A DNA stretch of 64,000 nucleotides from positions 2,558,659-2,622,658 of the forward strand of contig CM055110.1 of NCBI GenBank assembly GCA_029204225.1. The letters run 5' to 3'. Under the pieces are notes generated by a model, which ran no database searches, had not been told where the DNA came from, and worked only from the letters and a program-made list of their open reading frames with translations. This DNA comes from Diphasiastrum complanatum. Lineage: Eukaryota > Streptophyta > Lycopodiopsida > Lycopodiales > Lycopodiaceae. Positions 42,602-53,700 of the stretch are shown in pieces (positions within the stretch are counted from its first letter, which is position 1; each line of letters starts with the position of its first letter). A program made the position numbers and the translations under genes.

Positions 42602-43721
42602 ATGGCATCCGAAATTGAATATGATCCAAAAGAGGTAACTATACAAATTTCATTTCCACTTTAGACTCGTAGATGTCTTTTCTCGCAATAACTACATTAT
42701 CAAATTCATTGTTTTAGTTATTCCGAAAATTGAAAGCCGAGGTGTCCTCTTCGAAGACTTCTCCTGAAATACCATCATCCACGAAAAAAATATACACAAC
42801 AACAAAACAGATGTTCTTATTGACCTCCTGTGGTGTCGATCCAAACACCTACAAGGAAGGCTTCCAAACAAATTTAACTCTAAGCAGGTTCATTGAACAA
42901 AAGAAGCACGAAAGAGATCGATACATCAATGAATATCATGGAGATCCAATTGAAGGTATATTCTATTCTTATTCTTTTGTAATTTTATAACATTTTGTTT
43001 TCTAACTGTCCATTTTTAATCATCTAGTACAGAGATTATGAATGTTAAATAGATCTTTTGAAATGTCATTCTTATTTCAGGGTTTTTAAAACATCTATAT
43101 AACATATTCTCCAAAAACATCCCTGCAACAATCACAACGAATCGACCAGCAATAAAACATTTCGATGCTATGCTAAATACGGCTACAAGATTCCAATTGA
43201 TGATTGGAAAGACATGAGTCGTGCCGATCTAAACGCAATCACAATGGATTTGGGGAAAGAATTGGGCCACTTGTCAGATGATGGTACGAAGCTAACATAT
43301 GGCCCAATTCAAATTGACACGGTTTTGGAGATTCTCGAAAGTGAAGTTTCTGCAATGATCACTGACCCAGTAAGTGTGTATTGCCATCTACATTTTCATA
43401 TGTGTGATTATAAGTAACCATTTTAACTCATTACATATTAATACAAAATTTCTTGCAGGAAGAAACTTCTCGATCGACATTGCCATCTACATGCAGTACG
43501 CAGGTCAATATACAATGATCTTCTTCTTCATTTATAAGCTTTCCATTAAACTAATACGATTTCCGGTTGCAGGAAACAACATCAGCAAAAAAACGTCCAA
43601 GATCAAATATTCAATCTACAAAATAGAATGCAAAAAAACCCATGGTGTCTACATCGGCCAAACATACAATCTACAACGCCGATTGCAACAGCATGCAAGG
43701 CTACCACCCAAAATCCCGTGA
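42602..43721 (+). pseudogene. Spliced gene with C-terminal GIY-YIG nuclease domain
   Basis: Five exons with GT-AG borders fit: 42602-42634, 42718-42955, 43081-43369, 43459-43503 and 43573-43721. Their phases agree if one base is missing in exon 3 (near 43175) and one in the A-run of exon 5 (43586-43593); the product would then have about 251 residues. The N-terminal 200 residues, acidic and helical (LFRKLKAEVSSSKTS, LSRFIEQKKHERDRYI, MSRADLNAITMDLGKEL), are not recognised. The C-terminus reads YSIYKIECKK, GVYIGQTYNLQRRLQQH, a GIY-YIG core with both halves of the motif (43611-43619 and 43650-43658) and the helix Arg and His. The catalytic Glu expected about 40 residues later is missing, since the frame stops at 43721. 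It starts about 40 nt after the Helitron helicase on the same strand. Confidence 0.65.
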
Positions 43722-44229
43722 TACATTTCTTTTTTAATCTCGCATGCCTTTGGTATGTACCTGCCAATTAAGCTTTTGGCTTGTTGATTTCAGATTTTTC
43801 TTTGTTTTTATGCTATATGTTACAACAACTTGGTTTCTTGCAAATTGTAATTCTAACAATTTTAGATACAATTTTTTTAAACTTTCAACGTTCTTGATTT
43901 TTGTTGCGACTCTTACAATGAGTCAATAGCCTCGTTTTTTGCAACTTAATGCAAGCCTAGAAAATGAACTATTTGTGTATGCAAATGACTAAGGGTGCTT
44001 ATACGAATCTAAAAATAGTATAATAACATGATTTCACATGTGTAACAAAAATCATGTCAAGTTTATTTACAAATTTTAGGTCTAAAATGCTAAAGATAGC
44101 TAAGTGTAAATCGACAATTTTTTACACTCCCTCTTCAACTATACTTTCAGGTCATAACTTTGATCTATCTTAAGAAATAATTCCTACTTAAGAATATTCC
44201 TTTTCTTTAAACATCTATAAATTTAAAAT
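43722..44229. other. Unassigned AT-rich sequence
   Basis: No gene or clear element end seen. It would be the place to look for the 3' terminus of the Helitron. Confidence 0.4.
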
Positions 44230-44600
44230 GAAAGATTTCATAATCCATAGAGAATAGTGTCCATATTGGATGCTACACTATTTCTTACATTAATTTTACA
44301 TATCAAGATGAAAATACAACATGAAAAAGTACATAGAATCATAATGAATGGGTTCCTCCATGCTTCCACCTTTGATATCTTTGTAAAATAGCAACATGTG
44401 TGAAATACAAAATATGAATGAGTGTTTGCTTGTTTCCTCCATATTGCAATTGATTCGAGATGATTGCAACATGAAATGCCATAAATGAGCCGCCATTGCT
44501 AACTTGCCATAAAAGTTCTTCAAACCTTTGAAACCTATGAGTAAATACATGCCATAATGATTCTTCCTCTACTCTTTTTTTTTTAAAAAAATACCAGCTT
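44230..44600 (-). repeat. Dispersed repeat related to 85-475
   Basis: The minus strand carries the same landmarks as 85-475, including TCAAAGGTGGAAGCATGGA, ATCTTGATATGTAAAATT and CCAATATGGACACTATTCTC. It lies downstream, on the same strand, of the copia fragment at 44833-45480, so it is probably the 3' part of that element after a large deletion. Confidence 0.45.
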
Positions 44601-44832
44601 ATCAACAAGATCCAAAGGATGCTTTCAATGATTCTAGTTTCACCAAAACTTGGCAATTTCCACACATTGACATGTCCTTGCTCAATCATGAAGTAAGATC
44701 ATTAAAGTAGGATAGAAACAAACTTCCTTGTTGTCTATTTGACCTTACTTAAGACTTCAACAACCTACAAATTAGATCTTGATGCTTTGAACATTGCATT
44801 CCATCTCAATGGCTTTTTCTAATTCCAAATTG

Positions 44833-45480
44833 TCAATTCCCACTTGGAGTATTAGCCTCGTGATCTTCCTCAAGAACATCATGACCCTTGCTCAATAACA
44901 TACTTCCAAATCCAAGCTTCCTATCCAGTGCATGAATACATTTCAACAAAAATGCCCTTTTTACATGAAGGGTCTTCTTTAATCCTATCATCAAGTGTGA
45001 TGTTGACATAGCAAGCACAGGCAAATATTTGTCCCTCTTTTACTTGTCAAGCAAACATCACTACCAAACTCAACTTTAAGACCCTTGTAGACCTGTTGAC
45101 TCACACTAAGAAGATTATTACTTATGGAAGGAATGAACAAAACATTCTCTAAATTGACGTTCCTATTTGTAGAGAAAGAAATAGGAATTGTTCCAATGCC
45201 CTTTGTGGCACATTCATTGGCCGTGTAGATGATCTTCCTTTCACCTTCATAGGTCATCAAGGTGGGGAAGAACTTGTGCCTTGTCATGTGAGAGTATGCT
45301 CCACTATTGATATAGCATGAATCAATATCACCCACACCAAATAGCAAGCTAGAAGACATCACAAGAGAACCACATGCATTTTGTTCATCTTATTTAACGT
45401 GAGATTGTCTCTCCTTGATTTATGTTCCTTTTAAAGCATTCACTAGCAAAGTGTCCTTCCATGCCACAATAAAAGCCCTT
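44833..45480 (-). pseudogene. Ty1/copia Gag end and protease fragment
   Basis: On the minus strand, a zinc knuckle remnant (GFYCGMEGHFASEC, first Cys lost) near 45460 is followed by the protease region CYINSGAYSHMTRH, whose catalytic Asp of the DSG motif is Asn, and then IIYTANECATKGIGTIPISF and NLENVLFIPSISNNLLSVS. It is the same family as the copia element at 61760-64000, which has WWVDSGASSHM and matching segments. The rest of pol is deleted. Confidence 0.85.
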
Positions 45481-45485
45481 GAGCT

Positions 45486-48400
45486 TTGACTTCTCTCTAT
45501 GTGACTCGTTACACTGACTCCTTCTCCATTGATGACATTTCTCAGCTGGAAGTCTTGATGTGGGTGGAGCTCCCCTTCTTTCCTCCCAAGTTTCTGCCAG
45601 CCTTGGACTTGGTTCTCAATAGTATAAGGAAGGTGCTTCTGTTCCAGCCCTGGAAAGCCCACAACCCTTTCCCTCACGTCCGTGCTTGCATCCTCTGAAA
45701 GTTGTCTCAACCCCTGGTGGAGCACGTTCCCTTTGTGCCGACCGTTCCTATGTGCAACCTATCATCTTCAAAGGGCACCCAGACTCTTGCTACAGATGCC
45801 TTCGTCTTGGCCATGCTATGGCAAATTGTCCCCTTCCTGCTCGTGCTCGACGCTTGCCTCCACAACGCATGCCTACTCCCTTCATGTCAGAGACAATGGT
45901 TTCAAATCCACCAGGGTCGACATCGAAGGCTGTTTCGGCCGTGTCTACTCTGCCTCCTCTCCTGGCTACACCCTCGGATGCATCTGAATGGTCAAGTCGA
46001 CCCTCCCGGTAGTCAGTGCAAGTGTCTGCTGCAACTCAAGAGGCGCCCCTTGGTTCTGGGCTAGCAACTGAGTCTACCTGTGGGCAACAGGCTTCAGTGC
46101 CCTCTGCTTTGTTGTCCTCTTCCGTTGCTACGGAGCCTCTAGTCTCAGTTTCCCTCAATAACACTCAGACTCCCCCAGATACGCACCACGTTTCCAATCT
46201 TCAGTCTGTTGTAACAACCCGATGGGCTGATTATCCTGACGAGCAAGTTGTTGCTCTGTTGCAACCACCTGTTGCCTCTTCACAGGGGCTTATACCTTCG
46301 ACTATATCAGCGCCCTTGTTGTCCATGGCAGCCCGCACCACCCCGGCTTCGCAAATGGCTCTTTCAGCTTCCCAGCCTGCAAGGGTACCTGCTGCAACTA
46401 TCACCAAGAAGCGCTCCACGGCTATCAAATTTTCGCCCTCTCACAATGCTGAATACTTCCTACAAGATCTTGGCTAAAGCTATGGCCCGTCGTCTGTCTC
46501 TCCTCCTTCATTCCCTCTTTCTTCTACGCAGTTCAAATTTGTCAAAGGCCGTAACATCATGGATTCTATCCTCAATGTTTGGATGGCAACGGATTCACAT
46601 GCTGCCTCGACTGTTCCTTCTCTTATCCTCCGCTTGGATCTTGACAAAGCCTTTGATCAAATCAGTTGGGACTATATTTGGGCTTCTTGCCAAGCTTTTG
46701 GCTTTCCTTCCTCCTTTTTGAATTTTGTGCGTGCTCTTTATCACCTTTTTTAATGGTTGTCTTTCTACTAATTTTGCCCCTACTTGTGGCATTCGGCAAG
46801 GTTGTCCCTTTTCACCTATGTTGTTCGCCATAGCCACTAAACCCCTGTCTTGGGCCTTCCATGAAGCGACCTCGCTCTCCCGTATTTCCCCAATCTTTTT
46901 TCCTATGGGGCCGCTCTCACATCAACTCTTTGCTGACGACGTTACTCAACTCTCCCTCCTCTCCGAACCTCATGTTACCCATCTCCTGTCACTCTTTACT
47001 GAATTTTGTTATTGTTCTTCCTCTCTTTTAAACATTTGGCAATTTGAACTTCATGTTATTCACACTTCGGTGCCCACCTGGGTCTCCTCTCTAGGTTTCC
47101 GCATTGTCCCCCATGGCACGATCACCCGACTATTGGGCATTCCTTTCGATATTCATATGTCTTCTGCTCAACGTACTCAATGGTTCCTTCGCTCGTTTTC
47201 TGACAAACTTGCCACTTGGGAACCTCATTTTATGTCCTTTCCCTCACGGGTTCTAGTCGTCCGCCACATCCTCTCTGCTCTGCCCTTCTCTTCTCTCTTC
47301 GTTGCCACGATAGCCCTGCATGACACTCTTGCTAAGGCCCTCTGGCGCTTCCTATGGGCTGGCAAGCGTCCTATTTTTCCCTGATCAGTGTGTTCACCAC
47401 CTACTGCGGATGGAGGCCTAGGCATTCCCGACCCTGCTATTAAAAACTGTTCTTTGATCCTTCGTCGTCTTTTTTCCCTTGCTCTCCTCTGTCAGCATTG
47501 GCATGTTTTTCTCCTTTCCTTTATGGCTTCTTCTGTTGCGGTGCCACCAATCTTGGTCATATTCTTGCTTTCAATTGCTAAGGACCTTTTGACTAACCTA
47601 GCTCGTCTCTTACTTCACTTTCGCTCCTTCATTTCGTGAAGAGATGACTCCACCCTCCCTTCCTCGAAATCCATTTGGACTTCATCTCTTTTTTCGACTA
47701 ATGCTCAGCCTCTTTTCCGTTCTCATCCCCATCTTTCCCTTTCATTAGCCACTAAAGGCCTTCTCTCCCTTGCAATTGGTAAAGGTTCGTCCTTCCTCTG
47801 TTCTTTCTTTACCTGAACGTCAACTGATTTTCCTGGACACTTCTTGTGCCATTCCGATTCATATAACTCAAGTCTCGCCCTTTGATCTTTCAGGATGGTA
47901 CCCCCCCTCACTTGTTCTCTCTTTGATTATTCCTCTCTGCATCGTCGTTAATTCCCTTCCCTTTTCCCGGATTATCATAACCGTCTCTGAACGGCCTCTC
48001 ATTTATTGCCTATATGGCGCTGCCGCCTTAAAACCGCCCCCTCTCTACCTGTAGGAAAGCTACAATACCTTGCCTACCGTATTCTTACCAAATCCTTACC
48101 TTTACTTTCCAAATGGCCCTTTCTTAATGATTGTCTTTGCCCACTTTGCTAGTTGTCTAAAGAAACGGTGGAGCACTTGTTCCTTCATTGTCATCGCCAC
48201 CTTTGGCTGGAATGAGTAACATATTCTCGACTTGGGGTCTCACTTTATCTCTAGACATTGACACTATCCTCCTGTGGGACTCCCTTCTGACAGACTCCTC
48301 TACTCTCACTTTCTAGCATGTGTGCAAGTTGGCAATATTGTAAAAGATTTGGACGACAAGAAATCAACAGGTCTTTGAGGGGGACCCCCCTTCTTTGTCT

Positions 48401-48620
48401 GCGGCGACTTGTATTCGACTTGCTATGTTTTTTAAAAATACTACTTAGGTTAGTTTTAATTTGCTACCCTGCGTGGTATGCTAGCTCGGTGGCCTTTGGG
48501 CTTTGGAAAGTACTTATGGACCTCAAACAATTTTTGGCCATGAAGTCATTTTATGTACTTGTAATTTGTGAATATATGATAGTGCAATTAAGCTTTCAAA
48601 AAACAAAAACACATAGGCAT
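45486..48620 (+). mobile_element. L1-type LINE relic, endonuclease deleted
   Basis: ORF1 remains: WVELPFFPPKFLPALD and a zinc knuckle CYRCLRLGHAMANCP near 45800, then a Ser/Pro-rich tail. Near 46430 the sequence jumps into reverse transcriptase (NFRPLTMLNTSYKILAKAMA), followed by motif A LDLDKAFDQ near 46635, GIRQGCPFSPMLF near 46793 and the catalytic FADD near 46937. The C-terminal zinc-binding motif (CPLC, then ETVEHLFLHC) is at 48135-48195. The AP endonuclease that should lie between ORF1 and the polymerase is absent. The 3' end is AAAAAACAAAAAC near 48600, a likely remnant poly(A) tail. Many stops and frameshifts are present. Confidence 0.9.
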
Positions 48621-48629
48621 GGATACTAG

Positions 48630-50584
48630 CATTGCAAAAAATATGGGTTGGATATTCTACCATCTGTGGAGGGCTTGTGAATACTGCATCATTGATAAAT
48701 GGCATTGAAGTAACACTCATTTTCATCTAGAGTTTCTCTATCAATTATAATAATATCATTCGAAAAGGGATTTCATCGATGACCCACTTTGGTCATGAAA
48801 CATTCTATGTAATTCTTGCACGTGGAGTTGTATTTAAGCAATATGCATGCCTAGGTGCTATCTTAAACAAGATGAAATTGTGCCATCAAAGGATTGCAAA
48901 AGATCTAACATAAATTTCTCTATAATACTGAGCTTACAAAAATCACAATGATATGAGTGGATGAGTCATGAATTAAAAAAGGTCCCATAAAAGCACATTT
49001 AAAAATCAAAATAGAATTATGATCAAGCAATAACACATTTTCATCACCTTTGAGCATTGTCAGATCAACAATGTCTAATGAATTCAGATCGATTCCGACT
49101 GTAGGTACACTTATATGGCATGAGAAAATCACTTTTTTCTATTAGACTGGCCCTCATTACATATACAAACAAGAATATTGTATGAAGATTTTAGTCACAA
49201 AAAGGAGTCTCAAAAAAGATTTAGAAAGATTGATTAAGATGAGTAAAAATTTAGACAGTAGACAGCTTCAACAAAATCCTGACCATCCAACATGTGAGTC
49301 TAGAAGCCAAGTGACCATCCGTTCTTTTAGGCTCTACCTCTTAACTTTAATCAAAACATAGTGAATGATTTGTGTAGAGAGATTTATCTACCCTCACATC
49401 TTCAAATCAAAAAACGAAAATAGTACATTAATGATTACATTAAAAACTCACAAAAAGGCTAAATGTTGTAACAGCAATCTTGAAAAAACACTCACCCATC
49501 TGTCGAACAATTTATGCCTTCATTAAAAGATCATTATAATAGATTAACAGCTCAAATGCCACAATGTAACAAATAATTCTTTTGAAAACATTCAACATAT
49601 CAATCAATTTGTGCCTCAAGTACAAACACATCATGAATTTTGAGTTCAACTATTTTGTGAGAATTTCAGGTCCTCTTGGACATTTTCTAATATGAAAGTT
49701 CTAGCTAAGAAGTGTCCCACAAAAAAATTATACATTAAAACCAACCTATCTTCGAGCTGATTTTGACTTCATCCACAATACAATAAGACAATGCAATCAA
49801 ATCAGTCATGACAATCTTTCAAATTGTTTGAGTTTTCAAATTATATACATGAGTAAACAAACCAAAAAAAAATCAACAGCAAAACTAATACTCAAGTAGC
49901 ATAAGTTTTGAATTCATCAATTTTAAGGACAAACTTCAAACATAATAATACTTCAATTACGCACTAATTGGACTTCTTGACAAATTCCTCAATTTTATGA
50001 AGTGATGGATTACACGTGTGGCAACTTTTGCCCATTTTCAGTTCACAGTGTGTTATTATTCTAGGGAGCATGGGCAGAAAATTCAAGTGCCATTCTACAT
50101 GGCAGAATTTCACTCTGCAAAAATACATGCCTATTCCGCTTTATAATCTTCATGTGAGAATTAAACATATATAATCCATTATGCAGTGGAAGCCACCAAA
50201 AAAAACATTCTACCCCAATCAGACTCCCACAAATTTTAGGTGAGGGACATGGAGGCAAGGTCGACCCTAAAAATATTAGGAGTCCTTACCAGCTGAATGT
50301 CTTGTGCCCTAAGCCTTCCATAACAAGAGTTCTCAAGAGCATGTTTTTTAGCAATTTGAGAAAAAATCTGCTCATGAAACTGAGCTATGCAGCCTATAAC
50401 CCCTATGGAATACACCATATCTTCTCAAATAAAGATATTGCAAACACTTCATCAATGGAAAGTTGGTAACATACAAAGGAAATACAAGGGCTCATTAAGG
50501 TGATAGATAAAAGGCTTTTGCATTAATCCACCCAAAACTTCATACATAATTTCAAAACAGATGTTCAACCTATTTTTTCCTCAA
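48630..50584. other. Intergenic sequence, no gene recognised
   Basis: AT-rich sequence between the LINE and the 3' end of the RAD21 gene. Short frames have no recognisable domain. Confidence 0.5.
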
Positions 50585-50590
50585 TTTATT
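50585..50590 (-). terminator. Candidate polyadenylation signal of RAD21
   Basis: AATAAA on the minus strand, about 147 nt after the RAD21 stop codon. Confidence 0.5.
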
Positions 50591-50736
50591 CACCAAAGAT
50601 GGTGCTCATTCCCTTCTCTAAGTCATACAGAATATACAACAGACCGATATTTAAACAGCAACCTTACTCTGAAGGAATAAATAATGATACATCTACATAC
50701 TGTACGTAACAACTACAAGCATTGTACAGGTATTCT

Positions 50737-53700
50737 TCAGAAAATTGCCTTTAAAAGTTTTGGTCGTGCAGTGAGAGCTATGTCACCGTAGGCTTCCACC
50801 TGCTCAACTCCAATATAATTCTGAGTCTTCAAGACCTGTACAAATATCATGATGTGAGGAATGCATTCCACCAGGCACTATGGCACATTTGCATCAAAGA
50901 GACACATTGTCAACCATTAAATGTTCACTTTCAAGCTTTAATCAGGACAGTGTAGATGTTAATCATATCCCAACTCACAACTCTGGTCAGAGAAGGAAAA
51001 TTCTTTAAGCAGAGGAATTACCAAAGTCTCAAAAAACATTCTTGCAGCTTGCTTTTTACTTTTGTTCTTGAGTAGTTTGTCCAATGAGAGACTGCTGAAT
51101 TGATGTTCTTGTGAACCCTTGACACCCACGTCTGCTGCTTTGAAAGCTCCTTGCAAAAACTCAGCAACAGCTCTGAAAGAAAAAGCTTGCGAACATCAGT
51201 CCTCAGCTTTGTAAGAGTATATAAACGTCTGAAAAGCACAGTTGTAAATTATATTCCCTTGGTTTTCAAACCCATCTGTACCATGTCACTATTCTCTTAA
51301 GCAATGCTGACCTGGTTCGGCTCGACCATCCGTTACTATCTTGGCCCATGACGTTTGAACCAAATTTTCTTGAACCCTCCAATGAATACATATCACCCAA
51401 CAAATCACCATTTTCTGCAGAAGATATCAACAGTCACCTAATAGTAGAAAAAAACAATGAAATTGTCTCACAAATTTGTGCTTATAAAATTTTCAAGGCA
51501 ACTGACAGTCAGTGATAAAGATTGCTAAAAGAGCATCATGCACCTCAACACCAAAAGTGCAAGGTAATGCAGAGTGAAACGGTAAAAAATCGCACCAAGG
51601 ATGAAATGAATGAGCAAGGATGAGTGAGTACCTAGTGGAGCGGAATCAGCTAGAAAACTTAGGCCCTGCACGAATTGCACACAAACAATGTGATATAAAG
51701 ATCTTGAACCTACACCTATCCTGATCCATTTTGTGGTTTAGAAAATGTGGCACTAAATTGACCCTAAATCACTAATATATCTTTAAGGTCCAGAAATTCA
51801 AAGGCATCTTGAGTTTATAACAGAATCTAAGCTCATTGAGAATACAACAAGCCCTCATAAATTTCGGCAACAAACGTTTCAAAGCAGACGAATACAATTT
51901 GTTTCGCTTAACGAGCTTGTTTTCAGCCAAAATACTTGGCTGGCACTCCTGTCATATTATCAAACATGTCGAATAAAACATAGTAATTTTTCCCAGGAAA
52001 TGCATGATACAAATATAATGCCGATTTTACGATACTTACTGGTTGACTTGATTCTTCAACTGGTAACGTCACTGCTGCATATCCATTCTCTTCCCCATGA
52101 TCAATGTATGGCAGAACTTCAATCGTCTGTGCTTCCAAAGTCATTTGCTCTCCTTGTCCTGCCATTGTCAGCACGGTTGTCTCTAAAGCCGCTACATTAA
52201 CCTGCAGCTGGTCATGGTGAGCTAACTCGGTGCTTTGAGCGGCAACCGGTTGTAAGTCTTTTTCCAAAGCTGCTTCATGATTTTCTTCTTGATTCAACTC
52301 AATCCACATTGGGACTGTTGGAGAAGGCACCGGCTCTACCTCATTCGTGCCTGGTTGTAACCCACTTCTTGCTTCTGCAACTATCATTTTGAAATCTTCT
52401 CAGACTAAAATGTCCCTAAATTAACATAAAAGCATCACAACTAGAACAATTAACCAGAACTCAAACTCAGGGTACATAATTTGGCATATACAGATTAGAA
52501 AAAAAATTAATGACGAGCATCCTGGTAAGAGAAAAACATTCATAGAATTTCCAATAAACAACCTGGTGAAGTTGGCGGTTCACAGATCTCATTGTCGATG
52601 GTATTCACGTCGCCTTGCTGCCCAGCATCTGCATGCTCAGGAGAATGGTCAACCATGAAAGTTGCATCCACGCCCACTTGAGGGGTGCATGGCATACTGT
52701 TTGGAGGAGAAACAGTAGCATCGGCATCTCTTTCAATGACTGTTATTTGGTTATAAAGCTCATGCAACTCAGGACATAACCCTGAAAAGCACATCATTAG
52801 CAGAACGAGCTAATCAATCCAACAACCATGTTGACATCTTGCTTGGTCCACCTTTTAAGAGTCCAATCCAGTCCAAAATTTTATCACAAAATTGTTATGC
52901 TGCTTGCTTTTATGAATTAAGCCAAAAAATAGATGCAGTCATTGAGGTGGTAGATAAGCTAAGACACAACACATGCTCAGCTAATGACTACTTCGTACCA
53001 TAAACAGATGCTTTCGGGAAAGTCTCCTTCATTCGATAATCACTTTCAATGCTCCACGTCTCGAAAAGAAGCACAGAAGCCTTTCTACGGATACGTCGTA
53101 AGTCTTCTGAGTTTTCCACTTGATGTTTCATAATGCTGCAAACAATAAATTGACCCTACTCAACACCATATTTAAAAGCATTTACAGGCAATAGGATGCT
53201 TCTTCAAATCAAATGAAACAAGAAACCCTAATGTTTATCACATCCCCAAGCAACTAACAACAAATTCCATAACAAGCATGACGACCATTCTGAAATACTA
53301 CTCACAAGAAGAAAGTGTATTTGAAAAAAAGAGAGTGACAAAAGAATTAACAATGTCTATAGCACATCTACCAAACATGCCTCAAAGGATACAGGTGGAA
53401 CATAATGTCAATACAACTTCCAACTTACAACAGGGAATTAGTTTAAAGTTAACAAACTTCCTTTCACTACTGCTTGTGGCCACTAAACTAGAGAACATCT
53501 ATCTAGAAATAGAATCTTCTACACTGCACCATTGATTTTATTATGAAGTCAACCAGCTAAGTATAAAATTCTCAACATTCCTATTTGAGCATGAAACATA
53601 CTTGCTCGGCAATACTGTTGCCGTGTCAAAATATTGTTGTCTCTTTCTCCTGGTCCCTCTAGCTCGACTTGGAACTGGTGTCTCAATTGGAGTGGCTGCC

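Noticed and set aside
43939-43960. Helitron 3' end (TTGCA/TGCAA hairpin followed by CTAG)
   Set aside because: The stem is only 5 bp, the spacing to CTAG is too short, and the next base is not T as expected at a Helitron insertion site.
50959-51021. RAD21 ending at the stop codon at 50959
   Set aside because: This needs retention of the last intron; splicing at GTAATT (51021) to 50835 restores the conserved winged-helix end with AYGDIAL.
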